A DNA stretch of 64,000 nucleotides, taken from the NCBI RefSeq assembly GCF_029227915.1, contig NC_079878.1:27555501-27619500 (forward strand). The letters are read 5' to 3'. The notes under the pieces are model-generated. The model made no database searches. It saw only the letters and a list, made by a program, of their open reading frames with translations, and was not told the DNA's origin. Source of the DNA: Hydractinia symbiolongicarpus. Taxonomy: Eukaryota > Cnidaria > Hydrozoa > Anthoathecata > Hydractiniidae. A program made the translations under genes and the position numbers. How positions within the stretch are numbered: position 1 is the stretch's first letter; every line of letters starts with the position of its first letter. This document shows, one piece after another, positions 50,966 to 63,412 of the stretch.

Positions 50966-53900
50966 ATGAGCCAACTGGACTCGAAAAAATATCATTCTTC
51001 TTAATTTGATATGATTGCCGGAACTCAGCGATTACACTGGGCGCTGTGGTAGCGCTTCATTTAAAAATTTAAAAAAATAAGTCATTTTTACTGTGGGACC
51101 AATCCTAGCCGTTATGGCATGCTGAAAAAGTAGAGACAGTTTCAAAAACTCCATTTCATTGACTCTCTAACGGTATAAGTCCGATCCAATTACAACGGTT
51201 CCGTCACATATTCGTACCATCATGTACTTAACAATATTTTTCTCATATTACTAGGCTGCATCGCTTTTAACAGTAAACCGATTGACTGTGGGACTTAATT
51301 GAACTAATTTTTGACTTTGACCTTTTAAATGAGATAAATGAGACAATTGGGCTCCAAGAAAAAACATTCTTCCTAATTTGACATGATTGCTTGAACTCAG
51401 CAGTTACACTGGGCGCTGTGGCAGCGCTTTACTAAAAAATTTAGATAAAAAAGTCCTTTTTGTACTGTGGGACAAATCCTAGTCGTTATCGCGCGCTTAA
51501 AAAATAGAGACAGTTTCAAAAACTCCATTTCATTGACCTTCTAACGGTATCAGTCCAATCCAATTACAACGGTTCCGTTACATATTCGTACCATCATGTA
51601 CTTAACGATATTTTTGTCACATTACTAGGTTGCATCGCTTTTAACAGTAAACCGATTGACTGTGGGACTTAATTGAACTAATTTTTGACTTTGACCTTAT
51701 AAATGAGATAAATGAGACAATTGGGCTCCAAGAAAAAACATTCTTTTTAATTTGACATGATTGCTTGAACTCAGCAGTTACACTGGGCGCTGTGGCAGCG
51801 CTTTACTAAAAAATTTAGATAAAAAAGTCTTTTTTGTACTGTAGGACAAATCCTAGTCGTTATCGCGCGCTGAAGAAATAGAGACAGTTTCAAAAACTCC
51901 ATTTCATTGACTTTTCAACGGTATCAGTCCGATCCAATTACAACGGTTCCGTCACATATTAGTACCATCATGTACTTAACGATATTTTTCTCATATTACT
52001 AGGCTGCATCGCTTTTAACAGTAAACCGATTGACGGTGGGACTTAATTGAACTGATTTTTGACTTTGACCTTTTAAATGAGATAAATGAGACAATTGGGC
52101 TCCAAGAAAAAACATTCTTCCTAATTTGACATGATTGCTTGAACTCAGCAGTTACACTGGGCGCTGTGGCAGCGCTTTACTAAAAAATTTAGATAAAAAA
52201 GTCCTTTTTGTACTGTGGGACAAATCCTAGTCGTTATCGCGCGCTTAAAAAATAGAGACAGTTTCAAAAACTCCATTTCATTGACCTTCTAACGGTATCA
52301 GTCCAATCCAATTACAACGGTTCCGTTACATATTCGTACCATCATGTACTTAACGATATTTTTGTCACATTACTAGGTTGCATCGCTTTTAACAGTAAAC
52401 CGATTGACTGTGGGACTTAATTGAACTAATTTTTGACTTTGACCTTATAAATGAGATAAATGAGACAATTGGGCTCCAAGAAAAAACATTCTTCTTAATT
52501 TGACATGATTGCTTGAACTCAGCAGTTACACTGGGCGCTGTGGCAGCGCTTTACTAAAAAATTTAGATAAAAAAGTCCTTTTTGTACTGTAGGACAAATC
52601 CTAGTCGTTATCGCGCGCTGAAGAAATAGAGACAGTTTCAAAAACTCCATTTCATTGACTTTTCAACGGTATCAGTCCGATCCAATTACAACGGTTCCGT
52701 CACATATTAGTACCATCATGTACTTAACGATATTTTTCTCATATTACTAGGTTGCATCGCTTTTAACAGTGAAACGATTGACAGTGGGACTTAATTGAAC
52801 TGATTTTTGACTTTGACCTTATAAATGTGATAAATAAGCCAATTGCATTCCAAGAAATAACATTCTTTTTAACTCGACATGACTCCCGGAATTCAGCCAT
52901 TACACTGGACACTGTGGCAGCGCTTCATTTAAAAATTTAGATAAATAAGTCATTTTTTACTGTGGGACCAATCCTAGCCGTTATCGGGGGCTGAAGAAAT
53001 AGAGACAGTTTCAAAAACTACATTTCATTGACCTTTTAACGGTGGCAGCCCGTTTAAGTTACAACGGTTGCGACACATATTCGTACCAACATGTATGTGG
53101 CGATATTTATCTAATATTACTAGGTTGCATCATCGCTTTTAACAGTGAAACGATTGACTCTGGGACTTAAATGAACTGATTCTGGACTGTGACCTTTTAA
53201 ATGTTATAAATGAGCAAATTGGACTCCAAGGAATAAAATTCTTTTTTACCTGACATGATTCCTTGGATTCAGCGATTATAATAGACTTTGTGGTAGCGCT
53301 TTATTTAAAAATTTTGATAAATAAGTCTTTTTTTACTGTGGAACAAATCCTGGCCGTTAGCACGCGCTGAAGAAATAGAGACATTTTCAAAAACTACATT
53401 TCAAAGAAATTCTAACGGTATCAGTCCGTTTGAATTACAACGGTTGCGTCACATATTCTTCCCCACATGTGTTTAGGGATATTTTTCTGATAATACTAGG
53501 ATGCATTGCTTTTAACAGTGACACGATTGACTGTGGGACTTTATATAACTGATTTTGGACATTTACTTTAGGAATGTGATAAATGAGACATTTGAACTCC
53601 AAGAGAAAACATTCTTCTTAATTTGACATGATTCCTGTAATTTAGCGATGATAATAGGCTCTGTGGTAGCGCTTTATTTACAAATTTTGATAAATAAGCC
53701 TTTTTTTACTGTGGGACCAATCCTGGCCGTTAGCACGCGCTGAAGAAATAGAGACATTTTCAAAAACTACATTTTATTGACTTTCTAACGGTGTCAGTCC
53801 GTTTAAGTTACAACGGTTGCGTCACATATTCGTACCAACATGTATATAGCGATATTTATCTGATACTACTAGGTTGCATCGCTCTTAATAGTGAAATGAT

Positions 53901-56650
53901 TGACTGTGGGACTCAACTGAACTAATTCTGCACTGTGACCTTTTAAATGTGATAAATGAGCCAATTGGACTCCAAGGAATAACATTCTTTTTAATCTGAC
54001 ATGATTCCTTGGATTCAGCGATTACAATAGGCTCTGTGGTAGCGCTTTATTAAAAATTTTTATAAATAAGTCTTTTTTTAATGTGGGACCAATCCTAGCC
54101 GTTATCGCGCGCTGAGGAGGTAGAAACATTTTCAAAAACTACATTTCATTGACTTTTTAACAATGTCAGTCCGTTTGAGTTACAACGGTTGCGTCACATA
54201 TTCTTCCCCACATGTGTTTAGGGATATTTTTCTGATAATACTAGGTTGCATTGCTTTTAACAGTGAAACGATTGACTGTGGGACTTAATTGAACAGATTT
54301 TTGACTTTGACCTTATAAATGTGATAAATGAGCCGACTGGACTCGAAGAAATAGCATTCTTTCTAATTTGACATGATTGACAGAACTCAGTGATTACTAT
54401 TATTATTATTGTTATTATTTTTATTTAGTTCGATCCAATTACAACGGTTCCGTCACATAATCGTACCATCACGTACTTAACGATATTTTTCTCATATTAC
54501 TAGGTTGCATCGCTTTTAACAGTGAACCGATTGATTGTGGGACTTAATTGAACTAACTTTGGACTGTGACCTTATAAATGTGATAAGTGAGCCAACTGGA
54601 CTCGAAGAAGTATCATTCTTCTTAATTTGATATGATTGCCGGAACTCAGCGATTACACTGGGCGCTGTGGTAGCGCTTCATTTAAAAATTTAGATAAATA
54701 AGTCATTTTTTACTGTGGGACCAATCCTAGCCGTTATCGCGCGCTGAGGAAATAGAGACATTTTCAAAAACTACATTTCATTGACTTTCTAACGGTGTCA
54801 GTCCGTTAAAGTTACAACGGTTGCGTCACATATTCGTCCCCACATGTATTTAGTGATATTTTTCCGATATTACTAAGTTATATCGTTTTTAACAGTGAAA
54901 CGTTTGACTGTGGAACTTAATTGAACTAACTTTGGACTGTGACCTTATAAGTGTGATAAGTGAGCCAACTGGACTCGAAGAAATATCATTCTTCTTAATT
55001 TGATATGATTGCCGGAACTCAGCGATTACACTGGGCGCTGTGGTAGCGCTTGATTTAAAAATTTAAATAAATAAGTCATGTTCTACTGTGGGACCAATCC
55101 TAGCCGTTATCGCATGCTGAAGAAGTAGAAACAGTTTTAAAAACTCCATTTCATTGACTCTCTAACGGTATAAGTCCGATCCAATTACAACGGTTCCGTC
55201 ACATATTCGTACCATCATGTACTTAACGATATTTTTCTCATATTACTAGGCTGCATCGCTTTTAACAGTAAACCGATTGACTGTGGGACTTAATTGAACT
55301 AATTTTTGACTTTGACCTTTTAAATGAGATAAATGAGACAATTGGGCTCCAAGAAAAAACATTTTTCCTAATTTGACATGATTGCTTGAACTCAGCAGTT
55401 ACACTGGGCGCTGTGGCAGCGCTTTACTAAAAAATTTAGATAAAAAAGTCCTTTTTGTACTGTAGGACAAATCCTAGTCGTTATCGCGCGCTGAAGAAAT
55501 AGAGACAGTTTCAAAAACTCCATTTCATTGACTTTTCAACGGTATCAGTCCGATCCAATTACAACGGTTCCGTCACATATTAGTACCATCATGTACTTAA
55601 CGATATTTTTCTCATATTACTAGGTTGCATCGCTTTTAACAGTGAAACGATTGACGGTGGGACTTAATTGAACTGATTTTTGACTTTGACCTTATAAATG
55701 TGATAAATAAGCCAATTGCATTCCAAGAAATAACATTCTTTTTAACTGGACATGATTCCCGGAATTCAGCCATTACACAGGACACTGTGGCAGCGCTTCA
55801 TTTAAAAATTTAGATAAATAAGTCATTTTTTACTGTGGGACCAATCCTAGCCGTTATCGGGAGCTGAAGAAATAGAGACAGTTTCAAAAACTACATTTCA
55901 ATGACTTTCTAACGATATCAGTCCGTTTGAGTTACAACGGTTGCGTCACATATTCGTCCCCACATGTATTTAGTGATATTTTTCCGATATTACAAAGTTA
56001 TATCGTTTTTAACAGTGAAACGATTGACTGTGGAACTTAATTGAACTAACTTTAGACTGTGACCTTATAAATGTAATAAGTGAGCCAACTGGACTCAAAG
56101 AAATAACATTCTTCTTATTTTGACAAGATTGCTGGAACTCAGCAATTACACTGGGCGCTGTGGTAGCGCTTCATTAAAAAAATTTAACTAAATAAGTCAT
56201 TTTTTACTGTGGGACAAATCCTAGCCGTTATCGCACGCTGAAGAAGTAGGGACAGTTTCAAAAACTCCATTTCATTGACTTTTTAACGGCATCAGTCCGT
56301 TTCAATTACAACGGTTCTGTTACATATTCGTACCATCATGTACTTAAAAATATTTTTCTCATATTACTAGGTTACATCGCTTTCTACAGTGAACCGATTA
56401 ACTGTGGGACTTAATTGAACTGATTTTTGACTTTGACCTTATAAATGTGATCAATGAGCCAACTGGACTCGAAAAAATATCATTCTTCTTAATTTGATAT
56501 GATTGCCGGAACTCAGCGATTACACTGGGCGCTGTGGTAGCGCTTCATTTAAAAATTTAAAAAAATAAGTCATTTTTACTGTGGGACCAATCCTAGCCGT
56601 TATGGCATGCTGAAAAAGTAGAGACAGTTTCAAAAACTCCATTTCATTGA
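50966..56650. repeat. 15-monomer HOR (5488 bp), copy 2
   Basis: This is in direct tandem with copy 1. The match continues past one full period, to about 56650, where TCTCTATCGGTATTAG replaces TCTCTAACGGTATAAG. It contains the monomers GTTACATCGCTTTCTACAG (about 50884 and again 56372) and ATGGCATGCTGAAAAAG (about 51114 and 56602). The second member of each pair marks the start of a third, aborted copy. Confidence 0.87.
54391..54649. repeat. ATT-microsatellite monomer, copy 3
   Basis: This is exactly 5488 bp after the copy at 48903 and carries the same CACGTACTTAACG variant. The tract length appears unchanged between copies, unusual for a microsatellite unless the duplication is recent. Confidence 0.92.
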
Positions 56651-58004
56651 CTCTCTATCGGTATTAGTCCGATCCAATTACAACGGTTCCGTCACATATT
56701 CGTACCATCATGTACTTAACAATATTTTTCTCATATTACTAGGTTGCATCGCTTTTAACAGTACACCGATTGACTGTGGGACTTAATTGAACTGATTTTT
56801 GACTTTGACCTTATAAATGTGATAAATGAGACAATTGACATTCTTCTTAATTTGACATGATTGCTTAAACTCAGCAGTTACACTGGGCGCTATGGGAGCG
56901 CTTTAGTTAAAAATTTAGATAAAAAAGTCCTTTTTGTACTGTGGGACAAATCCTAGTCGTTATCGCGCGCTGAATAAAAAGAGGCAGTTTCAAAAACTCC
57001 ATTTCATTGACTTTCTAACGGTATCAGTCCGTTTGAGTTACAACGGTTGCGTCACATATCCGTCCCCACATGTATTTAGTGATATTTTTCCGATATTACT
57101 AAGTTATATCGTTTTTAACAGTGAAACGATTGACTGTGGAACTTAATTAAACTATCCTTGGACTGTGACCTTATAAATGTGATGAGTGAGCCAACTGGAC
57201 CCGAAGAAATGATATTTTTCTCATATTATAGGTTGCATCGCTTTCAACAGTGAAACGATTGACTGTGTGACTTAGTTGAACTGATTCTTGACTTTGACCT
57301 TAAAAATGTGATAAATGAGACAATTGACATTCTTCTTAATTTGACATGATTGCTTGAACTCAGCAGTTACACTGGGCGCTGTGGGAGCGCTTTACTTAAA
57401 AATTTAGATAAAAAAGTCCTTCTTGTACTGTGGGACAAATCCTAGTCGTTATCGCGCGCTGAATAAGAAGAGGCAGTTTCAAAAACTCCATTTCATTGAC
57501 TTTCTAACGGTATCAGTCCGTTTGAGTTACAAAGGTTGCGTCACATATTCGTCCCCACATGTGTTTAGTGATATTTTTCCGATATTACTAAGTTATATTG
57601 TTTTTAACAGTGAAACGATTGACTGTGGAACTTAATTGAACTAACTTTGAACTGTGACCTTATAAATGTGATAAGTGAGCCAACTGGACTCGAAGAAATA
57701 ACATTCTTCTTAATTTGACAAGATTGCCGGACTCAGCGATTACACTGGGCGCTGTGGTAGCACTTCATTAAAAAATTTAAATAAATAAGTCATTTTTTTA
57801 CTGTGGGACAAATCCTAGCCGTTATGGCACGCAGAAGAAGTAGAGACAGTTTTAAAAACTCCATTTCATTGACTTTTTAACGGTGTCAGTTCGATCGAAT
57901 TACAACAGTTCCGTCACATATTCGTACCATCATGTTCTTAACAATATTTTTCTCATATTACTAGGTTGCATCGCTTTTAACAGTACACCGATTGACTGTG
58001 GGAG
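56651..58004. repeat. Irregular monomers including a 489-bp chimera
   Basis: Monomer starts lie at 56875 and 57364, 489 bp apart. Within that interval the monomer runs to CCCGAAGAAAT near 57210 and jumps to GATATTTTTCTCATATTA, the middle of another monomer. It is therefore one nearly complete unit fused to the last about 150 bp of the next. Several monomers here have GACAATTGACATTC, lacking the usual AACTCCAAGAAAA segment (about 15 bp). The 70-codon frames at 56934 and 57423 are the same repeat segment twice. Confidence 0.8.
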
Positions 58005-60684
58005 TTAATTGAACTGATTTTTGACTTTGACCTTATAAATGTGATAAATGAGACAATTGACATTCTTCTTAATTTGACATGATTGCTTGAACTCAGCAGT
58101 TACACTGGGCGCTGTGGTAGCGCTTTACTTAAAAATTTAGATAAAAAAATAACATTCTTCTAAATTTGACAAGATTGCCGGAACTCAGCGATTATACTGG
58201 GCGCTGTGGTAGCGCTTCATTTAAAAATTTAATTAAATAAGTCATATTTTACTGTGGGACCAATCCTAGCCGTTATCGCACGCTGAAGAAGTAGAGACAG
58301 TTTCAAAAACTCCATTTCATTGACTCTCTAACGGTATAAGTCCGATCCAATTGCAACGGTTGCGTCACATATTCGTACCATCATGTACTTAACGATATTT
58401 TTCTCATATTACTAGGTTGCATCGCCTTTAACAGTAAACCGATTGACTGTGGGACTTAATTGAACTAATTTTTGACTTTGACCTTATAAATGTGATAAAT
58501 GAAACAATTGAACTCCAAGAAAAAACATTCTTTTTAATTTGACATGATTGCTTGAACTCAGCAGTTACACTGGGCGCTGTGGCAGCGCTTTACTTAAAAA
58601 TTTAGATAAAAAAAGTCCTTCTTGTACTGTGGGACAAATCCTAGCCGTTATCGCACGCTGAAGAAGTAGAGACAGTTTCAAAAACTCCATTTCATTGACT
58701 TTTTATCGGTATCAGTCCGATCCAATTACAACGGTTCCGTCACATACTCGTACCATCATGTACTTAACGATATTTTTCTCATATTACTAGGTTGCATCGC
58801 TTTTAACAGTGAAACGATTGACTGTGGGACTTAATTGAACTGATTTTTGACTTTGACCTTATAAATGTGATAAATGAGCCAATTGGATTCCAAGAAATAA
58901 CATTCTTCTTAACTCGACACGATTCCCGTAATAAAGCCATTACACTGGACACTGTGGTAGCGCTTCATTTAAAAATTTAGATAGATATGTCATTTTTTAC
59001 TGTGGGACCAATCCTAGTCATTATCGCGCGCTGAATAAGTAGAGGCAGTTTCAAAAATTCCATTTCACTGACTTTCTAACGGTATCTGTCCGTTTGAGTT
59101 ACAACGGTTGCGTCACATATTCGTCCCCTCATGTATTTAGTGATATTTCTCCGATATTACTAAGTTATGTCGTTTTTAACAGTGAAACGATTGACTGTGG
59201 AACTTAATTGAACTAACTTTGGACTGTGACCTTATAAATGTGATAAGTGAGCCAACTGGACTCGAAGAAATAACATTCTTCTTAATTTGACAAGATTGCC
59301 GGAACTCAGCGATTACACTGGGCGCTGTGGTAGCGCTTCATTAAAAAATTTAAATAAATAAGTCATTTTTTACTGTGGGACAAATCCTAGCCGTTATCGC
59401 ACGCTGAAGAAGTAGAGACAGTTTCAAAAACTCCATTTCATTGACTTTTTATCGGTGTCAGTTCGATCGAATTACAACAGTTCCTTTACATATTCGTACC
59501 ATCATGTACTTAACGATATTTTTCTCATATTACTAGGTTGCATCGCTTTTAATAGTGAACCGATTGACTGTGGGACTTAATTGAACTGATTTTTGACTTT
59601 GACCTTAAAAATGTGATAAATGAGACAATTGACATTCTTCTTAATTTGACATGATTGCTTGAACTCAGCAGTTACACTGGGCGCTGTGGGAGCGCTTTAC
59701 TTAAATATTTAGATAAAAAAGTCCTTTTTGTACTGTGGGACAAATCCTAGTCGTTATCGCGCGTTGAATAAAAAGAGGCAGTTTCAAAAACTCCATTTCA
59801 TTGACTTTCTAACGGTATCAGTCCGTTTGAGTTACAACGGTTGCGTCACATATTCGTCCCCACATGTATTTAGTGATATTTTTCCGATATTACTAAGTTA
59901 TATCGTTTTTAACAGTGAAACGATTGACTGTGGAACTTAATTGAACTAACTTTGGACTGTGACCTTATAAATGTGATAAGTGAGCCAACTGGACTCGAAG
60001 AAATAACATTCTTCTTAATTTGAAAAGATTGCCGGAATTCAGCGATTACACTGGGCGCTGTGGTAGCGCTTCATTTAAAAATTTAATTAAATAAGTCATT
60101 TTTTACTGTGGGACCAATCCTAGCCGTTATCGCACGCTGAAGAAGTAGAGACAGTTTCCAGAACTCCATTTCATTGACTCTCTAACGGTATAAGTCCGAT
60201 CCCATTGCAACGGTTTCGTCACATATTCGTACCATCATGTACTTAACGATATTTTTCTCATATTACTAGGTTGCATCGCTTTTAACAGTAAACAAATTGA
60301 CTGTGGGACTTAATTGAACTGATTTTTGACTTTGACCTTATAAATGTGATAAATGAGACAATTGAACTCAAAGAAAAAACATTCTTTTTAATTTGACATG
60401 ATTGCTTGAACTCAGCAGTTACACTGGGCGCTGTGGCAGCGCTTTACTTAAAAATTTAGATAAAAAAAGTCCTTCTTGTACTATGGGACAAATCCTAGTC
60501 GTTATCGCTCGCTTAAAAAATAGAGACGGTTTCAAAAAATTTATTTCATTGACTTTCTAACGGTATCAGTCCGATCCAATTACAACGGTCCCGTCATATA
60601 TTCGTACCATCATGTACTTAACGATATTTTTCTCATATTACTAGGTTGCATCGCTTTCAACAGTGAAACGATTGACTGTGGGAC
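58005..60684. repeat. 2680-bp HOR, copy 1
   Basis: The unit is seven near-full monomers plus a 92-bp remnant. The whole unit follows again in tandem from 60685. I found no difference between the copies in line-by-line comparison, including odd variants such as TTTCCAGAACTCC (60160/62840), GGTCCCGTCATATATTC and GCCATTACACTGG preceded by CCCGTAATAAA. Confidence 0.9.
58097..58188. repeat. 92-bp remnant monomer, copy 1
   Basis: A type B monomer start (CAGTTACACTGGGCGCTGTGG) runs to TTAGATAAAAAAATAACATTC. The normal text after GATAAAAAA is lost and the last 40-odd bases of a monomer follow. About 280 bp is missing. The A-rich words on both sides (ATAAAAAA and AAGAAATAAC) suggest slippage or short-homology joining. 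Confidence 0.88.
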
Positions 60685-63412
60685 TTAATTGAACTGATTT
60701 TTGACTTTGACCTTATAAATGTGATAAATGAGACAATTGACATTCTTCTTAATTTGACATGATTGCTTGAACTCAGCAGTTACACTGGGCGCTGTGGTAG
60801 CGCTTTACTTAAAAATTTAGATAAAAAAATAACATTCTTCTAAATTTGACAAGATTGCCGGAACTCAGCGATTATACTGGGCGCTGTGGTAGCGCTTCAT
60901 TTAAAAATTTAATTAAATAAGTCATATTTTACTGTGGGACCAATCCTAGCCGTTATCGCACGCTGAAGAAGTAGAGACAGTTTCAAAAACTCCATTTCAT
61001 TGACTCTCTAACGGTATAAGTCCGATCCAATTGCAACGGTTGCGTCACATATTCGTACCATCATGTACTTAACGATATTTTTCTCATATTACTAGGTTGC
61101 ATCGCCTTTAACAGTAAACCGATTGACTGTGGGACTTAATTGAACTAATTTTTGACTTTGACCTTATAAATGTGATAAATGAAACAATTGAACTCCAAGA
61201 AAAAACATTCTTTTTAATTTGACATGATTGCTTGAACTCAGCAGTTACACTGGGCGCTGTGGCAGCGCTTTACTTAAAAATTTAGATAAAAAAAGTCCTT
61301 CTTGTACTGTGGGACAAATCCTAGCCGTTATCGCACGCTGAAGAAGTAGAGACAGTTTCAAAAACTCCATTTCATTGACTTTTTATCGGTATCAGTCCGA
61401 TCCAATTACAACGGTTCCGTCACATACTCGTACCATCATGTACTTAACGATATTTTTCTCATATTACTAGGTTGCATCGCTTTTAACAGTGAAACGATTG
61501 ACTGTGGGACTTAATTGAACTGATTTTTGACTTTGACCTTATAAATGTGATAAATGAGCCAATTGGATTCCAAGAAATAACATTCTTCTTAACTCGACAC
61601 GATTCCCGTAATAAAGCCATTACACTGGACACTGTGGTAGCGCTTCATTTAAAAATTTAGATAGATATGTCATTTTTTACTGTGGGACCAATCCTAGTCA
61701 TTATCGCGCGCTGAATAAGTAGAGGCAGTTTCAAAAATTCCATTTCACTGACTTTCTAACGGTATCTGTCCGTTTGAGTTACAACGGTTGCGTCACATAT
61801 TCGTCCCCTCATGTATTTAGTGATATTTCTCCGATATTACTAAGTTATGTCGTTTTTAACAGTGAAACGATTGACTGTGGAACTTAATTGAACTAACTTT
61901 GGACTGTGACCTTATAAATGTGATAAGTGAGCCAACTGGACTCGAAGAAATAACATTCTTCTTAATTTGACAAGATTGCCGGAACTCAGCGATTACACTG
62001 GGCGCTGTGGTAGCGCTTCATTAAAAAATTTAAATAAATAAGTCATTTTTTACTGTGGGACAAATCCTAGCCGTTATCGCACGCTGAAGAAGTAGAGACA
62101 GTTTCAAAAACTCCATTTCATTGACTTTTTATCGGTGTCAGTTCGATCGAATTACAACAGTTCCTTTACATATTCGTACCATCATGTACTTAACGATATT
62201 TTTCTCATATTACTAGGTTGCATCGCTTTTAATAGTGAACCGATTGACTGTGGGACTTAATTGAACTGATTTTTGACTTTGACCTTAAAAATGTGATAAA
62301 TGAGACAATTGACATTCTTCTTAATTTGACATGATTGCTTGAACTCAGCAGTTACACTGGGCGCTGTGGGAGCGCTTTACTTAAATATTTAGATAAAAAA
62401 GTCCTTTTTGTACTGTGGGACAAATCCTAGTCGTTATCGCGCGTTGAATAAAAAGAGGCAGTTTCAAAAACTCCATTTCATTGACTTTCTAACGGTATCA
62501 GTCCGTTTGAGTTACAACGGTTGCGTCACATATTCGTCCCCACATGTATTTAGTGATATTTTTCCGATATTACTAAGTTATATCGTTTTTAACAGTGAAA
62601 CGATTGACTGTGGAACTTAATTGAACTAACTTTGGACTGTGACCTTATAAATGTGATAAGTGAGCCAACTGGACTCGAAGAAATAACATTCTTCTTAATT
62701 TGAAAAGATTGCCGGAATTCAGCGATTACACTGGGCGCTGTGGTAGCGCTTCATTTAAAAATTTAATTAAATAAGTCATTTTTTACTGTGGGACCAATCC
62801 TAGCCGTTATCGCACGCTGAAGAAGTAGAGACAGTTTCCAGAACTCCATTTCATTGACTCTCTAACGGTATAAGTCCGATCCCATTGCAACGGTTTCGTC
62901 ACATATTCGTACCATCATGTACTTAACGATATTTTTCTCATATTACTAGGTTGCATCGCTTTTAACAGTAAACAAATTGACTGTGGGACTTAATTGAACT
63001 GATTTTTGACTTTGACCTTATAAATGTGATAAATGAGACAATTGAACTCAAAGAAAAAACATTCTTTTTAATTTGACATGATTGCTTGAACTCAGCAGTT
63101 ACACTGGGCGCTGTGGCAGCGCTTTACTTAAAAATTTAGATAAAAAAAGTCCTTCTTGTACTATGGGACAAATCCTAGTCGTTATCGCTCGCTTAAAAAA
63201 TAGAGACGGTTTCAAAAAATTTATTTCATTGACTTTCTAACGGTATCAGTCCGATCCAATTACAACGGTCCCGTCATATATTCGTACCATCATGTACTTA
63301 ACGATATTTTTCTCATATTACTAGGTTGCATCGCTTTCAACAGTGAAACGATTGACTGTGGGACTTAATTGAACTGATTTTTGACTTTGACCTTATAAAT
63401 GTGATAAATGAG
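60685..63412. repeat. 2680-bp HOR, copy 2
   Basis: This is the tandem second copy, matching to 63412 where GAGCCAATTGG replaces GAGACAATTGACA. Beyond that the array continues with monomers resembling 61556 onward (offset 1854, five monomers) rather than starting a third exact copy. Confidence 0.9.
60777..60868. repeat. 92-bp remnant monomer, copy 2
   Basis: This is an exact counterpart of 58097-58188, 2680 bp downstream, amplified as part of the HOR. Confidence 0.88.
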
